A stretch of DNA of 64,000 nucleotides from Desulfosporosinus fructosivorans (GCF_004766045.1 NZ_SPQQ01000001.1:744001-808000); one strand, 5' to 3'; shown: positions 53,933 through 63,363, numbered from the stretch's first letter. A program made the numbers and translations. Notes: a model not told the origin generated them from the letters alone.

Positions 53933-55177
53933 TTACTTATTATTATTTTGTTTCCCTACACTTAAATTATTGACGGGCTCAGGTTGTCCTTTGAGTACAA
54001 GGTTCAAGGTAATCCCGACGATGGTTGCCCAGGCTACTCCGTGTTCAGGCAAACCAATACCTAGGGCGAAAATGACGGAAGCAATGATGAGGTTTTTGGT
54101 ATCTGAGAAATCTACTTTAGCTTCGATCAGAGTGCGTAAACCTGTCGTACCAATCATCCCGAAGAGGAGGATGGTGACCCCACCCATAACCGCAGTGGGA
54201 ATGGACATGATCGCGGCTTGTAAAGGGTTAATCATACTAAAGATAATTGCAAGAATTGCAGCAACCCATATGTTGAAGGTGCTATATACTTTTGTTACGG
54301 CAAGTACCCCTATGTTCTCACCGTAGGTAGTAACAGGAGGTCCTCCTAGGAAACTGGCTACGGCTGTGGCCAGACCATTGCCGAGGAGGACTCTATGAAA
54401 GCCTGGGTTTTTAATTGGATCGGAATGGGTAATATTTCCTAAGACAATCATATGTCCTAAATCTTCGATGATGGTAACCAAGGCAAGTGGAGCCATTACT
54501 AAAATCGCTACTTTATCGAGGCTAGGAAGTTGAAAACCGCTTCCTAGTACGACTGGAAAGACAAACAGCTGATCGAAGGAGGCATAAAATGCCTTTAGAT
54601 CGACAATGCCCATGACAGTTGCGACGATATACCCGGCAATGATAGCTATTAGAATGGGGATGATCTTGAGAAAGCCTTTAGCATACACCGATAGTAAAGC
54701 TGCAACGGCTAATGTAAAAGCGGCAATCGGCCAGTTTCCTGAGGCCATACTAATTGCCACTGGGGTTAAGCTTAAACCTATGATAGCAACGACTGGACCG
54801 GCAACGATGGGCGGCACTATTTTGTGAATCCAGTTGGTCCCAAAGACAGCCATGAGAAGATAGAGTATGATATACACGACACCGACAGCTAAAACTCCAC
54901 CCATAGCTCCAGAATGATTATTATTTGTCTGAACAAAGGTGGTTAAGGCAGCGATGTAGGCAAACGATGAACCGAGATAAGCAGGAACACGACTTTTAGT
55001 TAGTAAAAGGAATATTATCGTGCCAATCCCTGAAGAAAGTAGTGCGACTGATGGGCTGAGCCCCGTTAAAAAAGGAACAAGAACTGTTGCGCCAAACATG
55101 GCAAAGACGTGCTGCAAACCGAGAGGGATCGCTTGGGTTAAGGGAAGTCTTTCGTGAATTTGAACTTCAGTTGACAT
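53933..55177 (-). CDS. uraA: Uracil permease (UraA/PyrP, NCS2 family)
   Basis: This 414-residue NCS2 transporter has about 14 hydrophobic segments. It shows the family motifs GLQHVFAMFGATVLVP at the N-terminus, and GGPPVTTYGENIG containing the QxG/ENxG-type substrate region. A PyrR attenuator lies just upstream on the same strand, so it is a pyrimidine rather than purine carrier. GAGGAGG precedes the start. It is inserted, in reverse, into an otherwise conserved housekeeping cluster. Confidence 0.92.
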   Translation of the reverse strand: MSTEVQIHERLPLTQAIPLGLQHVFAMFGATVLVPFLTGLSPSVALLSSGIGTIIFLLLTKSRVPAYLGSSFAYIAALTTFVQTNNNHSGAMGGVLAVGVVYIILYLLMAVFGTNWIHKIVPPIVAGPVVAIIGLSLTPVAISMASGNWPIAAFTLAVAALLSVYAKGFLKIIPILIAIIAGYIVATVMGIVDLKAFYASFDQLFVFPVVLGSGFQLPSLDKVAILVMAPLALVTIIEDLGHMIVLGNITHSDPIKNPGFHRVLLGNGLATAVASFLGGPPVTTYGENIGVLAVTKVYSTFNIWVAAILAIIFSMINPLQAAIMSIPTAVMGGVTILLFGMIGTTGLRTLIEAKVDFSDTKNLIIASVIFALGIGLPEHGVAWATIVGITLNLVLKGQPEPVNNLSVGKQNNNK

Positions 55178-55198
55178 GGTATTCCTCCTCTTTTATAC

Positions 55199-55294
55199 AA
55201 AAAACCTCTTCCCTGCCCGCAAGCAAGAAAGAGGTGTCCATGTTGAAATCATGGTCGCCATTCCCTTCTTAGTCTCACGGGACTAATTTAAAGG
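55199..55294 (-). promoter_or_regulatory. PyrR-binding attenuator upstream of uraA
   Basis: Read on the minus strand, the leader has CCTTTAAATTAGTCCCGTGAG then ACTAAGAAGGG, the PyrR-loop signature (55261-55294). A terminator ACCTCTT / AAGAGGT followed by six T lies at 55199-55235. It parallels the two pyr-operon leaders and places uracil uptake under PyrR. Confidence 0.85.
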
Positions 55295-55524
55295 TTCAAG
55301 GATTTAACTTTGTAGATCATATCATAATTCATTCTATTTTGACAAGGGGTTATATAAGAAAGGCTAAAAGGCCTCTTGCTCGCAACAATTTCGACTTTGA
55401 TTATTTATGATAGAAGTAATGTGATAAAATATAATGCGAGCATGGTTTTGATATACTGATGAGTGACCTATATAATCACTTTATTTACTTTAATTAGGAA
55501 ATTTTCGCTGTAAGGAGGCGTCGT

Positions 55525-57792
55525 ATGTTTCGTTATGCTGAAGTACTGATTGATGTAGCAAATCGGCGCCTTGATCAAAGTTATCATTATCTTATTCCAG
55601 AAAATCTTGACTTGAAGATAGGGATGCGGGTTCTTGTTACCCTTCAGAGCCGCAAGGTTCAGGGGCTTGTTGTGAACTTGACGAATGATTTACCAGAGGA
55701 ACTGGCGTCTGTGAATATCAAACCGGTATTAGAGAGGGTGGGCAAGGATAGCCTTGTTCCTCCCGATCTGATTGAGCTCGCCCATTGGTTAGCGCAAACG
55801 ACCATCTGTTCAATTGCTCAAAGCTTACATACGGTTTGGCCACTTTTCAAGGGAAAAGTGGAAGAGTGGGTTATTCCTCTGGCATCCCTTAAAGACTCGG
55901 ATGTTCAGACCTTACAGTGGCTTGATCCGGATGCCTTCCGGGCGATTAGTGTACTTAACCGAGCACGAAGTAAGGGGATTTCGCTTAATACTTTTATCAA
56001 ACGAGCGGATATTTCGGGGACGACGATCGAGAAGCTTATCCAACAAGGGTGGGCGAAAAAGGAAACAAGATTTGTATCGCTAGGGGAAGGGTCTGTGAAG
56101 AAAGAATCCCTAGGCGGTAGACCTTTAAAGCCTAAGATTTTAACTGGTAGAACCTACGAATTAACCGGGGAGCAAACGATTGTGGTGAATAGCGTGTCGG
56201 TTGCGCTAGAGGAAGGTTCGTCCCAAACTATTTTGTTGCATGGTGTGACGGGGAGCGGAAAAACGGATGTTTATCGTGAGTTGATAGCGCATGTACTGGA
56301 TCAAGGCGGAGATGCAATTCTTCTCGTACCAGAAATTTCCCTGACATCTCAAGTCGCCCAGTATTTTGAAACACAATTTGGTGACCAGGTAATTGTTTTG
56401 CACTCTGGCTTACGACCGAGGGAAAAAATGAAAGCCTGGGAGGATATTCTGGCAGGTCATAAGCGGATCGTCATTGGGGCCCGTTCCGCAGTATTTGCAC
56501 CTCTATTGAATTTGCGCCTCATCATATTAGATGAGGAACATGATGGCGCGTATAAACAAGATGAGAACCCTAAATACCATGCGAGAGATGTCGCTCGCAA
56601 ACGTATGGAACAGTTAAAGGGCGTTGTCTTGCTGGGGAGTGCGACGCCATCCTTGGAGGCCTATGCTGCAGCACAATCGGGTAAAATTAGGCTGCTCACG
56701 ATGACTAAGCGGATAGGAGAAAGCACCCTGCCCCCAGTTGAGATTGTGGATATGCGAGAAGAACTTATACAAGGGAACCGCAGTATGTTTTCTCTTCTGT
56801 TGCAACAAAAGCTGAGGGAAAGGATAGAGCGAGGCGAGCAATCTATGCTTTTTTTGAATCGCAGAGGGTATTCTACATTTGTTGCTTGTCGAGAATGTGG
56901 TTATGTGGTCAGCTGCCCTAATTGCGATATAACCCTGACATATCATAGCCAAGGACAGGCTATGCGCTGTCATTATTGTAACCACAAAGAACTTCCTCCT
57001 CTTACTTGTCCGAAATGTGCTAGCCGATATATTCGATTTTTTGGTCAGGGCACACAGCGAGTAGAAGAAGAATTGCAGGGCTTACTTCCAGAGGCGTCCA
57101 TATTACGATTGGACTTTGATACCACCCGCTCGGGAGACGCTCATCGCACCATCTTGGAAAGCTTTCGTCGTCAAGAAGCGTCTATCTTGGTAGGAACTCA
57201 GATGATGGCCAAAGGACTTGATTTTCCAAATGTCACATTGGTTGGAGTCATTGCTGCAGATCAGACACTCAATATGCCGGATTTTAGGGCTAGAGAACGA
57301 ACGTTTCAACTATTAACTCAGGTCGCAGGTCGAGCGGGGCGGAGCACAAAACCGGGTGAGGTTGTAATTCAGACCTATTCTCCATCAGATGGTGCAATTA
57401 TGCGGGCTGCTCAGCATGATTTCCTGGGTTTTTTCTGGGAAGAAATACGCTATCGAAAAGAACGAAAATATCCACCGTATACCCATATTGTTCGTGTCTT
57501 GTTGCTTCATGAGAAAGAGGACCGAGTCATAAAAGGAGCCAACGAATTGGGGGCTTGTCTAATTCAAGGAATGAAGGACCTAAAATATGGAAATAATGAA
57601 ATAGATATTCTGGGGCCGGCACCAGCTGTATTAACCAAACTTAAGAATCAATGGCGCTGGCAAATATCTGTCAAAGGGAGGCGTCTTGATATACTCAGGG
57701 CGTTTTTACATCAGGGGGTCCAACATTTTAGTAAGGGTCCAGCTAGTAGTGGAGTTGTCTTGAACATCGAAGTTGATCCACTTTCGAGCTAA
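55525..57792 (+). CDS. priA: Primosomal replication restart helicase PriA
   Basis: This 755-residue PriA has an N-terminal 3'-binding domain (MFRYAEVLIDVANRRLDQSYHY in pieces) and helicase motifs GVTGSGKTDVY and LDEEHDGAYKQ. A zinc-binding insertion has eight cysteines (CRECGYVVSCPNC ... CHYC ... CPKC, about residues 455-500), and the helicase C-terminus has VAGRAGR. It reloads the replisome at stalled forks. TAAGGAGG precedes ATG 55525. def and fmt follow in the usual order. Confidence 0.95.
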   Translation: MFRYAEVLIDVANRRLDQSYHYLIPENLDLKIGMRVLVTLQSRKVQGLVVNLTNDLPEELASVNIKPVLERVGKDSLVPPDLIELAHWLAQTTICSIAQSLHTVWPLFKGKVEEWVIPLASLKDSDVQTLQWLDPDAFRAISVLNRARSKGISLNTFIKRADISGTTIEKLIQQGWAKKETRFVSLGEGSVKKESLGGRPLKPKILTGRTYELTGEQTIVVNSVSVALEEGSSQTILLHGVTGSGKTDVYRELIAHVLDQGGDAILLVPEISLTSQVAQYFETQFGDQVIVLHSGLRPREKMKAWEDILAGHKRIVIGARSAVFAPLLNLRLIILDEEHDGAYKQDENPKYHARDVARKRMEQLKGVVLLGSATPSLEAYAAAQSGKIRLLTMTKRIGESTLPPVEIVDMREELIQGNRSMFSLLLQQKLRERIERGEQSMLFLNRRGYSTFVACRECGYVVSCPNCDITLTYHSQGQAMRCHYCNHKELPPLTCPKCASRYIRFFGQGTQRVEEELQGLLPEASILRLDFDTTRSGDAHRTILESFRRQEASILVGTQMMAKGLDFPNVTLVGVIAADQTLNMPDFRARERTFQLLTQVAGRAGRSTKPGEVVIQTYSPSDGAIMRAAQHDFLGFFWEEIRYRKERKYPPYTHIVRVLLLHEKEDRVIKGANELGACLIQGMKDLKYGNNEIDILGPAPAVLTKLKNQWRWQISVKGRRLDILRAFLHQGVQHFSKGPASSGVVLNIEVDPLSS

Positions 57793-57966
57793 AGATCGTT
57801 TTTAAGTAAGAAATTTTGGAAATCTTGAGCTGTATGTGTCCTCGACGTAGGGGCTAGTCATAGGATACAATAATATTCAAGCACGATACGCGATATTCGA
57901 AACAGAGACAAGGACTTCATGTTCGAGTATCGGGCTTCGAGTTTAATTTGAAGGGAGTAAAAGGCA

Positions 57967-58419
57967 ATGGCTGTATATAAGATTGTAGAAATCGGTGCAG
58001 AGGTATTACGTGAAAAGGCAAAAGAGGTAAAAGAGGTTAATTCGACCATTATAAAACTCTTAGATAACATGATAGATACATTGGATGTCGCCGATGGTGT
58101 GGGGTTAGCTGCTCCTCAAATTGGGGTCTCCAAGCGAGTTGTCATCGTAAAGGTGAGCGATGTGCTGGTAGAGCTCATCAATCCGGTTATTGTGGAAAAA
58201 GAGGGAGAGAACAGTGCTGAAGAAGGGTGCCTTAGCATTCCAAATGTTACAGGGGATGTGCTGCGGGCCGCTAAAGTACGTGTTCAGGGGTTAAATCGCC
58301 AAGGGGAACTGTTGGACATTCAAGCAGATAAATTGTTGGCTCGTGCATTGCAACATGAAATTGATCACCTAGAGGGGATACTATTTGTCGATGTGGCCAA
58401 GAAAACATATCGAAGTTAA
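57967..58419 (+). CDS. def: Peptide deformylase
   Basis: This 150-residue deformylase has the three metal motifs GLAAPQIG (46-53), EEGCLSIP (Cys88) and QHEIDHLEG (His130, His134). It removes formyl groups from nascent proteins. AAGGGAG precedes ATG 57967. The 174-base gap upstream has TTCGA-rich degenerate words. Its usual partner fmt is separated here by 450 bases of repeats. Confidence 0.96.
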   Translation: MAVYKIVEIGAEVLREKAKEVKEVNSTIIKLLDNMIDTLDVADGVGLAAPQIGVSKRVVIVKVSDVLVELINPVIVEKEGENSAEEGCLSIPNVTGDVLRAAKVRVQGLNRQGELLDIQADKLLARALQHEIDHLEGILFVDVAKKTYRS

Positions 58420-58440
58420 GTTGGGGTGCAGGTCGGATCG

Positions 58441-58600
58441 CTGGGAGGAGCGCTGTTCTGCACACGTCTGCGAGTTACGCCGCTGACAAGCTAGACGGTT
58501 CGCAAGCACGCCAAAACCTCTGGGGAGGAGCGCTGTTCTGCACGCGTCTGCGAGTTGCGCCGCTGACAAGCTAGACAGTTCGCGAGCGCGCCAAAACCTC
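58441..58600. repeat. Two tandem 80-bp repeats between def and fmt
   Basis: The units 58441-58520 and 58521-58600 are exactly 80 bases each and about 90% identical. Each contains GGAGGAGCGCTGTTCTGCAC, CCGCTGACAAGCTAGAC and GCCAAAACCTC. No coding frame is credible. Confidence 0.85.
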
Positions 58601-58622
58601 TGGACAGAATGCATGTGAACCA

Positions 58623-58718
58623 TTGGCGCGCTACGGGGCGCGAACTGTCGGCGCTTGTCTGGACCGCGGCTCCACTTACGCATCCGCTTAGCAGAAAAGC
58701 GCTCCTCGGGCTGGGGTT
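58623..58718. repeat. Inverted, diverged third copy of the 80-bp repeat
   Basis: It contains reverse complements of the preceding units: TTGGCGCGCT, CGCGAACTGTC and AGCGCTCCTC in matching order, with small insertions. Together with unit two it can form a large cruciform. Confidence 0.65.
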
Positions 58719-58730
58719 ACGGGTTACGAA

Positions 58731-58833
58731 GAACGGAGAACGGATAGAACGGATAGAACGGATAGAACGGATAGAACGGATAGAACGGATAGAACGGATA
58801 GAACGGATAGAACGATAGAACGATAGAACGATA
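58731..58833. repeat. Tandem 9-bp repeat GAACGGATA x8 plus GAACGATA x3
   Basis: Eight perfect GAACGGATA units (58738-58809) are preceded by a shortened GAACGGA and followed by three 8-bp GAACGATA units. It lies 36 bases before the fmt start. The 9-base period gives an artefactual Glu-Arg-Ile frame. Confidence 0.9.
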
Positions 58834-58869
58834 GTAAGACTGAATTGCGAGCAGAGAGGGGGGTTAAGT

Positions 58870-59832
58870 ATGCGTTTAGTTTTTATGGGTACGCCGGATT
58901 TTGCTGTGCCTTCTTTACGGGCTTTGGTTGAGGGTGGTTATGATGTGGTTGGGGTCTTTACTCAACCGGATAGACCGGCTGGTAGAGGGAAAAAGTTAAA
59001 ACCAAGTCCCGTTAAAATAGCTGCAGAGGAACTTGGCTTAGCTGTTTTTCAACCTGAAAGGATAAAAACACCAGAAGGAATCGAACAGCTCAGGTCCTTA
59101 GCCCCGGAGTGCATAATTGTTGTTGCTTACGGACAAATTTTATCACGGGAAATTTTGCAGTTGCCTTCAAAAGGGTGTATCAATGTACATGCTTCTTTGC
59201 TTCCTTCATACCGTGGGGCAGCGCCTATTCATTGGGCTGTTATGAGGGGGGAAACCCGCACTGGAGTGACCACCATGTTGATGGATGAAGGTTTGGATAC
59301 AGGTGACATGTTGCTGAAACGTGAAGTGCTAATTTCTAAGGAAGCAACTACGGGAGAGATCCATGATGAGTTAGCTTCGGTAGGTGGAGAACTCCTCATA
59401 GTCACGTTAAAGGAGTTGGAAATGGGGAGCTTAAAGGCAACGCCACAAACTGGAACATCAAATTATGCTCCCCTTCTGAAACGTGAACATGAACATATAG
59501 ATTGGTCAGGTAAGGCGGCTGAATTGCATGATCAAATTCGGGGGTTAAACCCTTGGCCAGGAGCGTTTGCGACCTTTCGGGGAGAAAACCTTAAAATCTG
59601 GCGGAGCACTCCTTACGTACTATCAGACAAGGACTTAGAGACGGAACTGTTTTCGAAGAAGCTGGCACCTGATCCAGGTCAGATTCTACAGGTGCTTGAG
59701 GATAGTTTAGTAGTTCAGACAGGGGATGGAGTCCTTCGGATTCTGGAAGTCCAACCAGCGGGGAAACGTGCCATGCCTGCCAGGGATTTCTTCAATGGCA
59801 GACATGGTCAGGTAGGAGAAAAGTTAGGGTAA
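58870..59832 (+). CDS. fmt: Methionyl-tRNA formyltransferase
   Basis: This 320-residue Fmt formylates initiator Met-tRNA. The formyltransferase domain has the catalytic region NVHASLLPSYRGAAPIHWAV and IVVAYGQIL, and the C-terminal domain contains IRGLNPWPGAF. GAGAGGGGGG precedes ATG 58870. The upstream repeat block suggests it may have its own promoter rather than depend on def. Confidence 0.96.
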   Translation: MRLVFMGTPDFAVPSLRALVEGGYDVVGVFTQPDRPAGRGKKLKPSPVKIAAEELGLAVFQPERIKTPEGIEQLRSLAPECIIVVAYGQILSREILQLPSKGCINVHASLLPSYRGAAPIHWAVMRGETRTGVTTMLMDEGLDTGDMLLKREVLISKEATTGEIHDELASVGGELLIVTLKELEMGSLKATPQTGTSNYAPLLKREHEHIDWSGKAAELHDQIRGLNPWPGAFATFRGENLKIWRSTPYVLSDKDLETELFSKKLAPDPGQILQVLEDSLVVQTGDGVLRILEVQPAGKRAMPARDFFNGRHGQVGEKLG

Positions 59833-59854
59833 GGCGCGATGCTCGAGGCAATAA

Positions 59855-59879
59855 GTAGGCAATTCATGAAATGCCCTAC
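59855..59879. repeat. Degenerate ATTCATGAAT-type palindrome
   Basis: GTAGGCAATTCATGAAATGCC followed by CTAC is near-palindromic and continues with AAGGA. The right half matches the fragment at 20603-20627. Confidence 0.55.
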
Positions 59880-60003
59880 AAGGATTGTCATTTGGAGGCA
59901 AAACCGGAACGGCGAGTATACGTTCGCCTCGAGTTCGACTTAAACCTCACTGCTTTGAGTTTGAGTCTTATTTATTTGCTGAAACGGAAACGGAGGTCAT
60001 ATT

Positions 60004-60693
60004 ATGATTTTTTGGGACAACACAATGGTTCTTTTAATTCCAGCTATATTACTTTCTATGTATGCACAGTTCAAAATCTCCTCGTCTTATAAACGTTATT
60101 CTAAAATCCGTTCACAGTCAGGGCTTTCGGGAGCACAGGCTGCACGAGCGCTCTTGAATAGAAACGGGCTATACGATGTTCGGGTCGAACAGATTGGAGG
60201 AAGGCTTTCCGATCATTACGATCCGCATACCCGGATCATTAGCCTTAGTCAAGACGTCTATCAGGGAAGCTCGCTTTCTTCTTTGGCAGTAGCTGCCCAT
60301 GAAACGGGGCATGCACTTCAACACGCTTCAGGGTATGTTCCAATGACACTGAGGTCGTCCTTTGTCCCAGTTGCGAACCTCGGTAGCGGGGCTGGCCCGA
60401 TCTTGATCATGCTGGGGTTGTTCATTCCGAGTTATGGGTGGCTTCTTGAGTTCGGTATTTTAGCCTTTTCGTTTGCTGTACTCTTTCAAATTATTACGCT
60501 TCCTGTGGAATACAACGCAAGTAACAGAGCATTAGTGCTTTTACAGGAGGGTAATATGCTGGGAAGTGAAGAAATAAGAGGGGCACGCTCTGTGCTAAAC
60601 GCAGCAGCTTTAACCTATGTGGCAGCGGCGTTAGCTGCGGTACTTACATTAGCACGCTTTATCTTGATTTCTCGAGGTAGAAGCAATGATTAA
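60004..60693 (+). CDS. YugP-type membrane zinc metallopeptidase
   Basis: This 229-residue protein of the YugP (DUF2268-unrelated, Zn_peptidase_2) family has an N-terminal membrane helix and the zinc motif HETGH (99-103) in LAVAAHETGHALQHASGY. Two or three more hydrophobic helices follow. The physiological substrate is unknown. ATG 60004 follows ACGGAGG. It overlaps rsmB by 8 bases, a conserved neighbourhood in Clostridia. Confidence 0.9.
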   Translation: MIFWDNTMVLLIPAILLSMYAQFKISSSYKRYSKIRSQSGLSGAQAARALLNRNGLYDVRVEQIGGRLSDHYDPHTRIISLSQDVYQGSSLSSLAVAAHETGHALQHASGYVPMTLRSSFVPVANLGSGAGPILIMLGLFIPSYGWLLEFGILAFSFAVLFQIITLPVEYNASNRALVLLQEGNMLGSEEIRGARSVLNAAALTYVAAALAAVLTLARFILISRGRSND

Positions 60694-62044
60694 AGAGACA
60701 GCCCGAGGAATGGCGGTTCATATGCTGACGCGCGTTGAGACACAAGGAGCTTACGCGAATCTTTTGCTCCAGAAAAATATTATCAGATTAACGGATTCTA
60801 GAGATCGTCAATTTGTGACGTTGTTGGTGAATGGTACGCTCAAACACCGGTTAACTCTCGATTACGCATTACGGTTGCACTTAAGTAAACCAATGTCTTC
60901 GCTTCCCCACGAAGTGCGGGCTATATTGCGTATCGGCGCTTTTCAATTGCTTTATGTTGATAAAGTACCTTCCGCAGTTGCGGTCAATGAAAGTGTGGAA
61001 TTGGCAAAAGCATACCCCAAATTTACGGGACTAGTAAACGGCGTCTTGCGCAAGGTTATGGATAAGGCGTGGGATTTTCCTTGGCCGGATGTGAAACGTG
61101 AAACCGTGCGCTATCTTTCTGTGCGCTATTCTCACCCCGAATGGATGATTCAACGCTGGCTTAAACGATGGGGCGTGGAGGAAACGGGGGCTTTGTGCCG
61201 AGCCAATGACGAGCCCGCTCACACGTGGATTCGTACGAATACCTTAAAGATCTCACGCGAAGAATTAATGGATCGTCTAACTCAGGAAGGCGTTACAGTT
61301 GAACCAGGAACCCGGATTCCGGAAAGCATGAGGATTCAACATTTTGGAGCTATCGATCGGTTGGGGAGTTTTCAAGAAGGACTGTTTACAGTTCAAGATG
61401 AAAGCTCACAACTTGTTGCCCATATAGTAGCGCCTAAACCAGGACAACGTGTCCTGGATGCTTGCAGTGCTCCTGGCGGGAAAACGACGCATCTGGCTCA
61501 GATGATGCAGGATGAGGGAGAAATCCAGGCATTTGACATTCATGAGCAAAAACTCGAACTAATTAATCAGTCAGCCCAAAGACTAGGGATTACGATTATC
61601 CACCCTCAATTGGGAGATGCTCGGGATTTGCCTGGAGTAAAACTCGGCTCTCAGCAGCGTGTATTGGTTGATGCTCCTTGTTCTGGATTGGGCGTTCTTC
61701 GACGGAGAGCGGATCTGCGTTGGCAGAAAGAGGAGAAAGACCTTAAAGGTTTGCCTTTACTTCAGCTTGCCATCTTGGAACGGGCTGCGTCTTGCGTTGA
61801 AGTGGGGGGAGATTTAATTTACTCGACCTGTACAATCGAACCCGAAGAGAATTTTGAATTGGTAAAGACATTTCGCTCAACTCATCCAGAGTTCGAACCG
61901 GTTAACTTGGTGGAAGACTTGCCCTTTGACCTTGAGGATCCGAGAGATATTCAACAAGCGAGTAAAGGCATGCTTCAACTTTTACCACATCGCCATAACA
62001 TGGACGGATTTTTCTTAGCAAAATTTCGTCGTACCAGTCAGTAA
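60686..62044 (+). CDS. rsmB: 16S rRNA (cytosine-967-C5)-methyltransferase RsmB
   Basis: The 452 residues comprise an N-terminal NusB-like RNA-binding domain (about 1-140) and a Rossmann methyltransferase domain with the SAM motif DACSAPGGKTTHLAQ. Catalytic cysteines are in DAPCSGLGVLRR and STCTIEPEEN. It methylates C967 of 16S rRNA. It starts inside the end of the metallopeptidase gene. A two-hairpin repeat begins at its stop codon. Confidence 0.95.
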   Translation: MIKETARGMAVHMLTRVETQGAYANLLLQKNIIRLTDSRDRQFVTLLVNGTLKHRLTLDYALRLHLSKPMSSLPHEVRAILRIGAFQLLYVDKVPSAVAVNESVELAKAYPKFTGLVNGVLRKVMDKAWDFPWPDVKRETVRYLSVRYSHPEWMIQRWLKRWGVEETGALCRANDEPAHTWIRTNTLKISREELMDRLTQEGVTVEPGTRIPESMRIQHFGAIDRLGSFQEGLFTVQDESSQLVAHIVAPKPGQRVLDACSAPGGKTTHLAQMMQDEGEIQAFDIHEQKLELINQSAQRLGITIIHPQLGDARDLPGVKLGSQQRVLVDAPCSGLGVLRRRADLRWQKEEKDLKGLPLLQLAILERAASCVEVGGDLIYSTCTIEPEENFELVKTFRSTHPEFEPVNLVEDLPFDLEDPRDIQQASKGMLQLLPHRHNMDGFFLAKFRRTSQ

Positions 62045-62262
62045 AGTATAACTTGCAGTTGTATACTTTCTGAAGGATCTTTTCTCGCAATCACGGCGTA
62101 CAAGTCGTTCATGGCGGTGCTACTAACATCAAACGTTCTATTTGAGTCATGCTTACAGGGACATTTACAGGGATATTTGTCCCTCCGTGGACAGTGCATA
62201 AGTGCAACTAGGAGACTGCCGGCGCCTGAAGGCTTGGACGCTAAGCAAGTTTTCTTCATAAG
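62038..62262 (+). repeat. Two-hairpin dispersed repeat, copy 3 (long linker)
   Basis: Hairpin one, AAAGTATAACT / AGTTGTATACTTT, is at 62043-62069, and GAAGGATCTTTT follows as in copy 1. The second block GTGCAACTAGG ... GGCGCCTGAAGGCTTGG is at 62202-62256. The linker is ~130 bases and contains its own hairpin AGGGACA / TGTCCCT near 62157-62184. It fills the rsmB-rlmN gap. Confidence 0.68.
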
Positions 62263-62301
62263 GAAGTTTAACTGGAATGAATTGGGTGAATAATAAGTAT
62301 T

Positions 62302-63357
62302 ATGGTAAATATTGAGCTTCGTGGGTGTTCAGAGGATGAATTAATCAAAATTTGTAAGGAAATTGGGTTAAAAAGGTTTCGTGCAATCCAATTATTTCAA
62401 TGGGTACAACAAAAGGCGGTGCGTACTTGGGAGGAAATGAAAAATATTGGAGAGCGTGATCGGCAAACTTTGCGTTCTCGCTTAAGTCTTTATCCGTTAG
62501 AAAAGGTTCGAGAACAACGTTCCAAGGACGGCACTCGCAAGTATCTATTCCGCCTTGAAGACAGTGAAACGATTGAGTGTGTGTTAATGGATTATGCGCG
62601 GACTAGCTCGAGGGACCGTCATACAGTTTGTGTCTCTACTCAAGTCGGATGTGCGGTGGGGTGCGCCTTTTGTGCTACAGGTTTAGAAGGGTTTCGGAGA
62701 AACCTCAGTGTCGGAGAAATTGTCGGTCAAGTGTTGGATATCACTCATCTTGTCCGTCAGGAAGATCCAGATTTCCAGGTGACCAACATTGTCTTTATGG
62801 GTATGGGGGAACCCCTTCTGAATTATGATCAGGTGCTGCAGGCAATTCAACTTTTGAACCAAGCACAGGGGCTAAATATTGGCATGAGGCGGATGACTAT
62901 TTCAACCTGTGGGGTCGTGCCTCAGATTATTCAACTGGCTAAAGATAACCCCCAAGTGGGTCTTGCGGTCTCTCTTCATGCATCTCAGGACGAAGTGAGG
63001 AATAAGTTGATCCCGATGAACCGCCGCTATCCACTTACCCAGCTTATGGAGGCCTGCCAAGAGTACACACAAATCACGCATCGTCGCATTACGTTCGAGG
63101 TAGCTTTGACGGCTGAGAATGCGAAACGTGAGGAAGCTGAGGCCCTTGCCAAGTTACTTAAAGGACAGTTTGGATATGTAAATTTAATCCCAGTGAATCC
63201 TGTGGCGGGAACTGGAATGGAGCGACCCAAGCCAGAGCTCATAAGAAGGTTTGCCCAGGTGTTAGAAGATGCTGGAATTTCTGTTTCATCACGTGAAGAA
63301 CGGGGAGCGGATATTGACGCAGCGTGCGGTCAACTTCGCCGACAGTGGGAGGGGTGA
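62302..63357 (+). CDS. rlmN: Dual-specificity 23S rRNA/tRNA adenine-C2 methyltransferase RlmN
   Basis: This 351-residue radical SAM methyltransferase has CAVGCAFC (Cys117, Cys121, Cys124) preceded by VCVSTQVG. The methyl-carrying cysteine is Cys342 in DIDAACGQL. It methylates A2503 of 23S rRNA and A37 of some tRNAs. No good ribosome site precedes ATG 62302, which follows an AT-rich gap. The FHA-domain gene follows after 6 bases. Confidence 0.95.
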   Translation: MVNIELRGCSEDELIKICKEIGLKRFRAIQLFQWVQQKAVRTWEEMKNIGERDRQTLRSRLSLYPLEKVREQRSKDGTRKYLFRLEDSETIECVLMDYARTSSRDRHTVCVSTQVGCAVGCAFCATGLEGFRRNLSVGEIVGQVLDITHLVRQEDPDFQVTNIVFMGMGEPLLNYDQVLQAIQLLNQAQGLNIGMRRMTISTCGVVPQIIQLAKDNPQVGLAVSLHASQDEVRNKLIPMNRRYPLTQLMEACQEYTQITHRRITFEVALTAENAKREEAEALAKLLKGQFGYVNLIPVNPVAGTGMERPKPELIRRFAQVLEDAGISVSSREERGADIDAACGQLRRQWEG

Positions 63358-63363
63358 GTAATA

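Noticed and set aside
53811..54326. 171-codon plus-strand frame opposite uraA
   Set aside because: It is antisense to a well-supported permease, and its N-terminal part covers a terminator.
58609..58818. 69-codon frame rich in Glu-Arg-Ile repeats
   Set aside because: It is a by-product of the 9-bp tandem array, has no homologous domain and no ribosome site.
58441..58833. Possible CRISPR array
   Set aside because: Repeats are contiguous without unique spacers (80-bp tandem units and a 9-bp array), and no cas genes are present.
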